Below, in pieces: positions 1 to 7,589 of a stretch of 41,300 nucleotides of DNA. How positions within the stretch are numbered: the first letter of the stretch is position 1; the number at the start of each line of letters is the position of its first letter. A program made the position numbers and the translations under genes. The stretch covers positions 1 through 41,300 of the forward strand of contig JAGANI010000067.1 of NCBI GenBank assembly GCA_017624285.1, written 5' to 3'. Under the pieces are notes generated by a model. The model was given only the letters and a program-made list of their open reading frames with translations. It was not told where the DNA came from and searched no databases. The DNA is from Clostridia bacterium. GTDB lineage: Bacteria; Bacillota; Clostridia; Christensenellales; Borkfalkiaceae.

Positions 1-2
1 CT

Positions 3-671
3 AAGGCTGAAAACGGGGTGTACGTCTTAACCGATAAAAACGTCTTTTATTTAGAAAACGATGGTACTGCTTTTAAGCTTAATACGATAGATTATAGATT
101 TAATTATATTAAAACGGGTAACTTTGGTATTGCCGATGGTAAACTTATGTTAATCCATAACGATAATTTATTTATAATTAAAAAGACTAATATCGCTAAA
201 GCCGATGTAAATATTATCAATATAACCCCCAACGGGGTCGAAAATTCAATCCAAATCGGTAATTATTGCGCTTTTAAAATTAAAGGTGAAGATACGCTTT
301 TTGTAACCGATGGTAAGGAGCATTTTTACGTTGATATTACAGGTTACTACATTGTTAGTAACGTTTTAATTAAGTTAGATAATACGGCAATAGGCGATAT
401 TAAACTATCTAAAAATGGGGTAGGTAGATGGGTTTCAAAAAAGTTTTATTCAGATTCACCTGAATACAAAACCTTTTTAGGTGTAAACGTAAACGCGCTA
501 AAGGGTGCTACGGTCAGGGTTATTACTGATAAATCTTGCAGGGTTTTTACTACTAACGACGGTATATCAGAGTTGCCCATTTATAAACGCGCAAAGTGGA
601 TTCAAGTAGAAATCATCACCGATTTAGATGGTCAATTAATTAAAAACGTAACTATACTATATAAGGAGTGA
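3..671 (+). CDS. Unrecognised protein, 5'-truncated by window edge
   Basis: The frame is open from the first complete codon (base 3) to the TGA at 669-671, so the gene almost certainly starts left of the window. A GTG at 18 lies in frame but has no ribosome binding site. The visible part (about 222 residues) is beta-rich, with short repeated strands such as NVFYLENDG, KLMLIHNDNLFII and DTLFVTDGKEHFYV. These suggest a propeller- or fibre-like fold followed by a C-terminal beta domain ending in VTILYKE. There is no membrane segment or Cys pattern. It sits just upstream of a coiled-coil protein and probably shares its transcript. A phage tail or fibre-type structural role is possible from the general look, but no diagnostic motif was seen and no family is claimed. 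Confidence 0.6.
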   Translation, partial: KAENGVYVLTDKNVFYLENDGTAFKLNTIDYRFNYIKTGNFGIADGKLMLIHNDNLFIIKKTNIAKADVNIINITPNGVENSIQIGNYCAFKIKGEDTLFVTDGKEHFYVDITGYYIVSNVLIKLDNTAIGDIKLSKNGVGRWVSKKFYSDSPEYKTFLGVNVNALKGATVRVITDKSCRVFTTNDGISELPIYKRAKWIQVEIITDLDGQLIKNVTILYKE

Positions 672-676
672 TAATA

Positions 677-1597
677 ATGAGTTTAGAATATGAAAAACCC
701 ACTAATTTAGTGGATTTACTTACGGTTTTACAACAAATAGACGGTTATTACAAGTATCGTAAGGATGAGTATAATCCTATGGAACTTAATAAAATAACTT
801 TAACTCGCGTCAACGTAGAGGTTTTAACCGACGAAGAACTTTTAGAAAAAGCCCGTCAAAATTTATACGTAAAACAGTTAAAAGAACGTAACGACTATAA
901 AATGGCTTTGCGAGATAGGTTGATAAAATTAAATAACGAAAAATCTAAGTATGCAAAAATAAAACGCGACGACGATCAGGACGCTTACGATGCGTACTAC
1001 GACGCTATAATTAAGTTTGGGTCATCTGGTGCAAACAGGGGTTTAGACTTTGCAAGTGGGCTAACGGGGTCGGTAAACGATTTAAAAACTGTTTTAGATA
1101 ATAAACTTAGCGAAAACCTAACGGCTTATAACAACGCCATTAAGTATATTGATGATGAAATTAGTGAAACGCTTTTAAAAATAGAAGATAGCGACGGGGC
1201 ATTTGCGCTTCAGCAGGAAAACGAGATTTTAGCAGAAAAGCAGGAACTTGCTGAAAAACAAAAAGTGTATAATAACGAGTTACTTCGTTATAACAACTCT
1301 CTTAACGAAAAAGAAACAAGGATGAATAACGCCGTTGCTCAAGCTGAAAACGAAAACATGTTAGAGTATATGAGCATTGTCGTAAATGGTTTAACGGAAA
1401 GAGAACTTACCTTAAAAGGGTATTATAAAGAGGTAATGGATTTAATAATGGATTATTATTATGCTAAAACGGATAAGATTGCCGCTTATGAGGAATTTTG
1501 CAACCAAAGCGAGTTTATCGGGTATTTAGGGTCGTATTACGAAACCATGGTTTATTTACTTTATATCAAAGCATATCCGGATAAAGTTGTAGAGTAA
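677..1597 (+). CDS. Unrecognised coiled-coil protein
   Basis: This 306-aa protein starts at ATG 677. A GTG in the same frame at 668 overlaps the previous stop, but the strong AAGGAG at 663-668 lies 8 nt from the ATG, so 677 is chosen. The protein is highly charged and helical. Residues about 60-100 and 150-225 are rich in K, E, N and Q with heptad-like spacing (for example QQENEILAEKQELAEKQ), predicting coiled coils. The C-terminal 80 residues are Tyr-rich (MDYYYAKTDK, YLGSYYETM). There is no signal peptide or membrane segment. Its ribosome binding site lies inside the end of the upstream gene, so the two are probably translationally coupled. A phage-type structural or chaperone role is one possibility; the function is unknown. 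Confidence 0.65.
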   Translation: MSLEYEKPTNLVDLLTVLQQIDGYYKYRKDEYNPMELNKITLTRVNVEVLTDEELLEKARQNLYVKQLKERNDYKMALRDRLIKLNNEKSKYAKIKRDDDQDAYDAYYDAIIKFGSSGANRGLDFASGLTGSVNDLKTVLDNKLSENLTAYNNAIKYIDDEISETLLKIEDSDGAFALQQENEILAEKQELAEKQKVYNNELLRYNNSLNEKETRMNNAVAQAENENMLEYMSIVVNGLTERELTLKGYYKEVMDLIMDYYYAKTDKIAAYEEFCNQSEFIGYLGSYYETMVYLLYIKAYPDKVVE

Positions 1598-1644
1598 AAT
1601 CTAACAAATTGACATAAAACTAAATTTTCACCACAACAATTATT

Positions 1645-1670
1645 AATCGTTTAAACGGTTGGATTTTTTT
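1645..1670 (+). terminator. Possible weak terminator after the coiled-coil gene
   Basis: AATCGTTT at 1645-1652 can pair with AAACGGTT at 1653-1660 with one G-U pair. After a short GGA comes a run of seven T at 1664-1670. Because the arms abut, a real hairpin would keep only 5-6 pairs. The element overlaps the -35 region of the next gene's promoter. Confidence 0.4.
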
Positions 1671-1687
1671 GCATTTAGTGTTATAAT
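1659..1687 (+). promoter_or_regulatory. Sigma-A-type promoter, predicted leaderless transcript
   Basis: A -35 TTGGAT (1659-1664) and a perfect -10 TATAAT (1682-1687) are separated by 17 nt. The ATG of the next gene is at 1697, only 9 nt after the -10 box. Transcription should therefore begin within a few bases of the start codon, and no Shine-Dalgarno sequence is present. Confidence 0.6.
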
Positions 1688-1696
1688 AATCGTGTT

Positions 1697-2455
1697 ATGA
1701 AAGTTTTAAGTGAAAAATCTCAAAGAGTAATTTCAAGATTAATCGGTGTATTAACAACTATCGGTGTGTTTTTATTGTGTGGGTTTATTGCTATAATCGT
1801 ACCCGCAACTAGCCGTGCGTTTTATAACCACCAGTTTAATAAAAACGATACCTTAAATAAAGTTCACCAGCAATCGTATTATCTATCGGGTGAGGCAAAA
1901 ACTTACGTTGCTAATTTAACGCTTGACGAGCTTTTATCGCTAATGGACCACACTATGGAGTACTGTTTGTACTTTGAAGACGATTTAAATATTGTAGTCG
2001 ACGGCAATTATTTAGAGGTTTTCCGTCCAGACGAGTACGAGCATATGCGTGACGTTAAAAAGGTTTTCGGCGGGGGTATGGTTTTAGTTGGTGTGGGCGT
2101 TTTATTTATTGTTGTTGGCGTAGTTTTTAACCTCAAATTTAGATCTATTTATCTAAAATACGCCAAAAAGACGCCGTTTTATACGCTTGCCGTAATACTT
2201 GGCTTATTGCTTTTAATCGCGCTATTTGCCGTTATTGATTTTGATACTGCTTTTACGATATTCCATCAAATATTTTTCTATGGCAAACAATGGACTTTTT
2301 CTAGCGGGGTAATGGTCGCTATGATCGCCGATATTTTTACCGGTTTAGCACCGATAATTTTACTTGTTTGGGTAGCGCTTTTAGGAGCATATATAACAGC
2401 GGTTTATTTTTATAACAAGGCGCTAAAAAAACGGTTAATAAAAAATTTAGACTAA
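1697..2455 (+). CDS. lit: Lit-like lipoprotein intramolecular transacylase (DUF1461/TIGR01906 membrane protein)
   Basis: This 252-aa membrane protein has four hydrophobic helices (about residues 15-37, 128-147, 160-182 and 203-238). The extracytoplasmic segment after helix 1 ends in FRPDEYEHMRDVKKVF, and the loop after helix 3 holds FHQIFFYGKQWTF. Paired histidines in motifs like E..HM.DVK and FH.IFF....W are, as I recall them, the hallmarks of DUF1461 (TIGR01906). Characterised members of that family (Lit) move an acyl chain within the lipoprotein N-terminus to give a lyso-form. The usual D and P residues after the FH..FF motif are not evident (SSGVMVAMIADIFTG), so activity is uncertain. The gene is monocistronic, has its own terminator, and lies beside many lipoprotein genes. 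The ATG at 1697 is chosen although no ribosome binding site precedes it, because the promoter sits directly upstream. Confidence 0.7.
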   Translation: MKVLSEKSQRVISRLIGVLTTIGVFLLCGFIAIIVPATSRAFYNHQFNKNDTLNKVHQQSYYLSGEAKTYVANLTLDELLSLMDHTMEYCLYFEDDLNIVVDGNYLEVFRPDEYEHMRDVKKVFGGGMVLVGVGVLFIVVGVVFNLKFRSIYLKYAKKTPFYTLAVILGLLLLIALFAVIDFDTAFTIFHQIFFYGKQWTFSSGVMVAMIADIFTGLAPIILLVWVALLGAYITAVYFYNKALKKRLIKNLD

Positions 2456-2476
2456 TAAAAAACATTAGTTTTTATA

Positions 2477-2506
2477 GGGACGCTAAATTTAAGCGTTCCT
2501 TTTTTT
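2477..2506 (+). terminator. Intrinsic terminator of the lit-like gene
   Basis: GGGACGCT (2477-2484) pairs with AGCGTTCC (2492-2499) with one G-U pair and a 7-nt loop. Seven T follow at 2500-2506, placed 22 nt after the stop codon. Confidence 0.9.
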
Positions 2507-2665
2507 GTTTTAAATAATTTTAATCCTAAAAAAATACTTGAATTATTAGAAAAAATCAGACAATTTTCGCTTTTTTAAGTCAAAATTAACTGACAAGTAC
2601 AGTCAAAAAATAAAAAAATTTACTTGTTTTTAAATAAAAAAGTGCTTTTTTGGTGGGCTAAAAAC
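2507..2665. other. AT-rich non-coding spacer
   Basis: This is the upstream part of the 358-bp gap between the lit-like gene and the repeat lipoprotein gene. It is made of A- and T-runs with no open frame. No convincing operator was seen before the promoter that starts at 2666. Confidence 0.6.
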
Positions 2666-2694
2666 TTGATTAAATTTTACGTCTATGATATAAT
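2666..2694 (+). promoter_or_regulatory. Sigma-A promoter of the repeat lipoprotein
   Basis: A -35 TTGATT (2666-2671), a 17-nt spacer and a perfect TATAAT (2689-2694) are preceded by TGA, giving an extended -10. The start should be near 2701, leaving a leader of about 110 nt. Confidence 0.8.
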
Positions 2695-2760
2695 TTCCAA
2701 GATAATTTATAATAAATAAATGTTTGATTTTTTATAGTAAACTTTTACTTATAAAAGTAA

Positions 2761-2782
2761 GCGCGCGTTTATCATAGCGCGC
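2761..2782 (+). other. GC-rich leader hairpin
   Basis: GCGCGC at 2761-2766 pairs with GCGCGC at 2777-2782 around a 10-nt AT-rich loop, in a leader that is otherwise almost all A and T. A second small hairpin (CTTTTA / TAAAAG) lies just upstream. No U-run follows, so it is not a terminator. It could be an mRNA-stabilising or regulatory stem. Confidence 0.5.
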
Positions 2783-2813
2783 AAGGCTATATTTTAATCG
2801 TACGGAGTTGACA

Positions 2814-5800
2814 ATGAAGAAGTTTTTAACGGCAATTTTATCACTTGTGGTTTTAGTTTCAGCAATGTTTGTAGTTGGCTGTAACAAGACTATGTATAAA
2901 CTTACCTTTACTGCCTATGACGGTGTTGAATACGTCGTTGACGAAGGCATTATGTCTGGTGCAAGTGTTTCCGAAGGCTATGAAGTAAAATTCAAAGTAG
3001 AAGTGGCTGAGGATTATAAAACCACTGCTCCTATTGTGGTAAAGGCTAACGGCACCGTTTTAAATAAGGGTGGGGACGGCAAGTATACTATTACTATGCA
3101 AGCCGATACTCTTATTTCGGTAGAAGGTATTACGCCTGTACCCGTAGCAAGCATTGTATTTACGCCTGCAAGCGGTATTACTTACGATATCGATAACGAT
3201 ATTCCTTCCGGCGCTTACGTGTCCAAGGGATACGAGGTTAAGTTTAGCGTTTCAGTTGACAACGGTTTTGAAGGCACGCCTATCGTAAAATCTAACGGTA
3301 ACGTGTTAACTAAGGGTAACGACGGTAAATATTCGGTAGTATTAAACGCTAACACTAACATTACTGTTGAAGGCGTTTATAAACCCACTACTAAGAGCGT
3401 TGTATTTGACAAAGGCACTTTTCGTATCAAGTATTTAGATCCCGTTACTAAGGAAGAGCTTTCTACCTTAAACGTAGAGCCTGGTAGTACGGTTAAATTC
3501 TTACTTGATATTTCAGTTTATTATATCCAAGAAGGTTATACGGTTACCGCTAATACAGAAGTATTAGAACCCGATGCAGACGGCATTTATAGTTTTGAAG
3601 CCGTTAATAACGTAACCGTTTCCGTACTCGATTTAGAGCAAGATTACGGCTTTATCGACCGTCCCGACGGCGGTATGGGTACGCAAGAAAACCCCTTTAA
3701 AATTGAAAAGGCTGTAGACCTTTTCTATATGGCTGAACTCATCAATAACGATTATTACGCAGGTTCTGCTTTCTACGGCGCTTTTTACGAACTTACTGCA
3801 GATATCGATATGAAGGGTGAGCAGTTATTTATCATCGGCGATAACACTTCTCAAACGGCGTTCTTCGCAGGTGATTTTAATGGTAACGGCCACACGATTT
3901 CTAACTACTACATTGATGACGAAAAGGTTGACCAAAGCACGTACGTTTCAATGTTTCTACCATATATTGGTATGTTTGGTAACGTACAACCCTTAACTAC
4001 GAGAGCGCCTCGTATTTACGACGTAAACCTTAAAGACTTCACTATCGAAGTAAACGCTGCTAAATATCAATCTACGTTTATGGTTGGTGGTTTAGTTGCA
4101 AGTGGTATGGGTGTTGATATTACCGCTGTTAACGTTGACGGTACTATCGTTGCCGATGCAGACGTTGGCTATTTTGGTTACATGGGTGGTATCTTAGGCG
4201 CTTCCGTATCTGCGTCTACTACCGATGGTCAAACTAGGTATTATTCAGTAGTAAGGGCATCTTCAAGCTCGGTTGATATTTCAGCTAACTCCGGTTACGT
4301 ATACGCTTGCGGTGGTATAGCAGGTTATATCGGTGCTTCGGATGAAGTTACTTCTTCCATTATCTTAAATTGTTACAATACCGGCGACGTTTCCGGCGCA
4401 ATGCACACCGGTGGTTTAGTTGGTTACGTTGGGGCTTATTCTTCGGTTATCAGTTCGTATTCTACTGGTAACGTAGTTGCACAATCTACTATTGCCTCTA
4501 CTGGTATTGCTGAAAACGATATTTACACCTATGCATACGCAGGTGGTTTAGTTGGTTATCTCGATTACAGCACCGTAGTAACGGATTCTTTCGCTACGGG
4601 TAACGTTAGCGCTTACACGGTTGAATCTGGTAGAAATATCGCAGGCAACGTTTACGGCAAGTTTGACGAAGCAACCTTCTTTGTTAATTCTGAAACTCCT
4701 ATCGTTTTAAACAGCGTTGGTAAAGAAGTTTCAGTAGATAACGCTTATATTAAAAACACACTCGGTTGGGATACTACCGACTGGGTATTTAACGACGACG
4801 GTTATCCTGTAATTAATATGGAAACCGCAAGTAAAACCATAACTATTACTATCGATTGTGGTAGCACGGTAGTTGGTGGTCAAACAAGTTTTACAAGATC
4901 GGTTAAAGATATGTATATACCGATGTCAATTTGGTACGTTCAGTATGACGAAGCGACAGATGGTTATCTTTTACCTGAATATATCGATGCCGATACTTAT
5001 GGCGTACGTTCATACGGATACTTCTTTGATGCTGAATTAACCAAACGTGTTCCGTATTCTTACGTACCCGCTAACGACGTAACCCTTTATGCAGGTTTTG
5101 CAAACTATGGCGAAGTTGCAGGGGAATACGCTGTTCAAGGTCAAAACAACAGCCTTATCATTAAGTTAGGTTTAGACGGCACGTTTACTTATGCCGACGG
5201 TGCAAGTGTATTCGTAACGGATTATTATTACAATGGTAATTACGCTATCTTACGCAACACGCCTTTTGCAAGACTTGGTGAATACACCGACGAAACCATC
5301 ATTGCCGAAGTTATGACTTACTTTTTTAGCTTCAGGGCTGATAAAGACGGCGATAATCTTAAAATTTACGATACTACTTACTTCCCGATAGAAAACGCCT
5401 TCACAGCGGTTAAAATTGATAACACATTTAAATACGGCACGTATTACGCTAACACTAACGAATACGCTTTCTATAAAGACGGTACAGGTAGGGTTAATAA
5501 TTCGCCCGCTACCTATTACGTAGAAGACGGCGTAATCTACGTTAATACCGCTTCTGGTGAAAGAACTGGTACTGTAGACGCTAACGGTTACGTAACCAAA
5601 ATCGGCGCGCTTACGCTTTCTTACTACGACGCTTATAAAGGCGTTTGGACGGCGACACTCGACGTAAATAAAACCCTTAACTTTGACGGTAAGGGTGGCG
5701 TTACAGTTGACGGCGAAACTGCTACTTATACTTTAACTGAAACAGGTCTTAAGATTGGTAGCGACGACGTTTTCTTCGACGGTGTATCGCTTACCTATAA

Positions 5801-7385
5801 GGGTGCTAAATATTTTGTTAAAAACAGTTACGTTGGCACGTGGAAATACAACAACGCTTTAGAGCCTATCGAAATCACATTTAAAGGTTTATCTTTAGAA
5901 GGTATTGGCGAAGCGGTAATTAACTATGCAAACGGATCTACTATTTTAGACGGTTTTTATGAAGTAATAAATAACGGCAAAACCGTTGAGGTTTACGTAA
6001 ACGGCGTTTGCTATGCAAGCCTTACCTTACAAAATAATACTTCCTTAAAGGGTGAAATCATTTCTACTTACAGTAGTATGGTTAAAGAAAACGTTGTATT
6101 TGCACTTCAAGACGTTTATAAAGGCGTTTGGGTAAGTGAAGTTACTGGTTTAGAAAAACTTGAATTCAACGGCTATGGTTTATATAACATAGCTGGTACA
6201 AGCGATTATATGTCCGTTAAAGGTCAATTAACCGTTAACGGTAAAACCACAAAAACACCGTATACTATCGACGTTTCTTCTGGTATCGGTTCATTTACTT
6301 ACGATAGCGTAGATTACACCTTTACTTACGATTTTGTAAATAACTCCATCAAGTTATCTGCTGGTGGCAATACTTATGACGTTATCGGTGCGGACGAGCT
6401 TTTCGATTTAACGTTTATCGGTAATGATGGTAAAACTTACACCTTCGACGGTAGGGGCTACCTTGTTAGCGGTGGTACGCTTAAAGTAAGCGACGATACA
6501 ACTTATACCTATAAGATTACAAATAGTGGCATTACCTTAAACAACGGCACTATTACGCTTGAAAAAGTTTCAGGCATTAACGTGTATAAGTTTAACGTAA
6601 CTGGTAAAGAAGATACTTTAACAATTAAAAACTCCTTTACTGGTGAATATTACGTTTCAGGCAACGATAACTTAGGCTACGGTTTAACTATCGGTTTAAT
6701 CGAGCCTACTAAAAACGTTGCAATCACTTATAAAGGTGAATCTTTAGTTGGTGCTTACGACGGCAAAGTTATTAGCTTTACACTTGAAGATCAAACTTAC
6801 TATATCCACGCTTATACTGGTGGTGAAGTTGGTATCGGTACTGATTTAAGCGGTTACGGCACTAACATTGTATGCAAAAAGACGGTAGATGCTTTCTACG
6901 GCAGATACCAAACCGCTGACGGTGGTTATATCTTCTTCGACGGTTTAGGTGAAAGCCGTTACGCAAACGGTGTAGCTATCGAAGTAAATGCTGACGGCGA
7001 AACCGTAAAAGTTTACTCATACGAAATCGATAAAAACGGCAATCCGCTTATGGTTGAAGTTTCTAACGAAGCCATCGTAGTAGAATATCTCTTTGTTTTA
7101 GATGCCGACGGCGAGTATACTTTATCTGGTAAGACGTATTCTATCGTTAAGATAGATAGGCTTTATCTTGCAAAAGCAACCGATAAAGACGGCAAGGTAT
7201 ACCTTTTTGACGGTATAGGTTCTGTATCGATTGACGGCGTTACTAAGAGTTATAGGATTATTAATCAGGATAGTATCAATAGGACCATCACGATAGAAAT
7301 TAGCGATGGTACTACCACTCAAACTGCAGTAATTAACTACGTTAACACGCAAAACGTAACCATTACTTTTACTGAAAACGCTTAA
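2814..7385 (+). CDS. Large surface lipoprotein with InlB-like, GLUG and FDGxG repeats
   Basis: The 1523-aa protein starts at ATG 2814, placed 6 nt after CGGAG; the in-frame TTG at 2808 overlaps that site and is rejected. The N-terminus is a type II signal peptide ending in the lipobox VVGC (Cys about 25). Three similar ~80-residue beta domains follow (about 28-275; pattern YxxDxGIxSGAxVSxGYEVKF). A GLUG-like region comes next (about 290-640), with NGNGHTISNYY, GGLVGYVG and STGNV motifs. A Cys-containing domain with a GQTSFT segment is followed by at least six C-terminal modules with a FDGxG core (FDGKG ~956, FNGYG ~1117, FDGRG ~1211, FDGLG ~1374, FDGIG ~1464), many preceded by YKGVW or similar. 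No catalytic motif is visible. A structural, adhesive or glycan-binding surface role is inferred. It has its own promoter and precedes the surface protease operon. Confidence 0.8.
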   Translation: MKKFLTAILSLVVLVSAMFVVGCNKTMYKLTFTAYDGVEYVVDEGIMSGASVSEGYEVKFKVEVAEDYKTTAPIVVKANGTVLNKGGDGKYTITMQADTLISVEGITPVPVASIVFTPASGITYDIDNDIPSGAYVSKGYEVKFSVSVDNGFEGTPIVKSNGNVLTKGNDGKYSVVLNANTNITVEGVYKPTTKSVVFDKGTFRIKYLDPVTKEELSTLNVEPGSTVKFLLDISVYYIQEGYTVTANTEVLEPDADGIYSFEAVNNVTVSVLDLEQDYGFIDRPDGGMGTQENPFKIEKAVDLFYMAELINNDYYAGSAFYGAFYELTADIDMKGEQLFIIGDNTSQTAFFAGDFNGNGHTISNYYIDDEKVDQSTYVSMFLPYIGMFGNVQPLTTRAPRIYDVNLKDFTIEVNAAKYQSTFMVGGLVASGMGVDITAVNVDGTIVADADVGYFGYMGGILGASVSASTTDGQTRYYSVVRASSSSVDISANSGYVYACGGIAGYIGASDEVTSSIILNCYNTGDVSGAMHTGGLVGYVGAYSSVISSYSTGNVVAQSTIASTGIAENDIYTYAYAGGLVGYLDYSTVVTDSFATGNVSAYTVESGRNIAGNVYGKFDEATFFVNSETPIVLNSVGKEVSVDNAYIKNTLGWDTTDWVFNDDGYPVINMETASKTITITIDCGSTVVGGQTSFTRSVKDMYIPMSIWYVQYDEATDGYLLPEYIDADTYGVRSYGYFFDAELTKRVPYSYVPANDVTLYAGFANYGEVAGEYAVQGQNNSLIIKLGLDGTFTYADGASVFVTDYYYNGNYAILRNTPFARLGEYTDETIIAEVMTYFFSFRADKDGDNLKIYDTTYFPIENAFTAVKIDNTFKYGTYYANTNEYAFYKDGTGRVNNSPATYYVEDGVIYVNTASGERTGTVDANGYVTKIGALTLSYYDAYKGVWTATLDVNKTLNFDGKGGVTVDGETATYTLTETGLKIGSDDVFFDGVSLTYKGAKYFVKNSYVGTWKYNNALEPIEITFKGLSLEGIGEAVINYANGSTILDGFYEVINNGKTVEVYVNGVCYASLTLQNNTSLKGEIISTYSSMVKENVVFALQDVYKGVWVSEVTGLEKLEFNGYGLYNIAGTSDYMSVKGQLTVNGKTTKTPYTIDVSSGIGSFTYDSVDYTFTYDFVNNSIKLSAGGNTYDVIGADELFDLTFIGNDGKTYTFDGRGYLVSGGTLKVSDDTTYTYKITNSGITLNNGTITLEKVSGINVYKFNVTGKEDTLTIKNSFTGEYYVSGNDNLGYGLTIGLIEPTKNVAITYKGESLVGAYDGKVISFTLEDQTYYIHAYTGGEVGIGTDLSGYGTNIVCKKTVDAFYGRYQTADGGYIFFDGLGESRYANGVAIEVNADGETVKVYSYEIDKNGNPLMVEVSNEAIVVEYLFVLDADGEYTLSGKTYSIVKIDRLYLAKATDKDGKVYLFDGIGSVSIDGVTKSYRIINQDSINRTITIEISDGTTTQTAVINYVNTQNVTITFTENA

Positions 7386-7437
7386 CGCGCTTTGGTTAAA
7401 TAAAGCAGTGTATTATATAAATTAAACAAAACTCTTG

Positions 7438-7470
7438 CAAAGGGCAACGATCTTGCCCTTTGTAATGATG
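7438..7470 (+). terminator. Hairpin after the repeat lipoprotein, probably a terminator
   Basis: CAAAGGGCA (7438-7446) pairs perfectly with TGCCCTTTG (7454-7462). The run after it is only moderately T-rich (TAATGATGTTATTTT), so termination may be partial. If it leaks, the protease operon downstream would be partly co-transcribed with the lipoprotein. Confidence 0.55.
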
Positions 7471-7508
7471 TTATTTTATATATTTAATAAGTATTTACTT
7501 AAAAAAAT

Positions 7509-7528
7509 GCGCGCCTACGTGCGTGCGC
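7509..7528 (+). other. GC-rich leader hairpin before the protease gene
   Basis: GCGCGC (7509-7514) pairs with GTGCGC (7523-7528) with one G-U pair and an 8-nt loop. It lies 61 nt before the start codon in an AT-rich leader, echoing the hairpin at 2761-2782. I could not place a convincing promoter; a weak candidate is TTGCCC (7454) with TATATA (7477). Confidence 0.45.
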
Positions 7529-7589
7529 TATATAAAAACACGCTTACCCGATTAAAGGGTATAGATTATACTTTTTTGAAGGAGTATTT

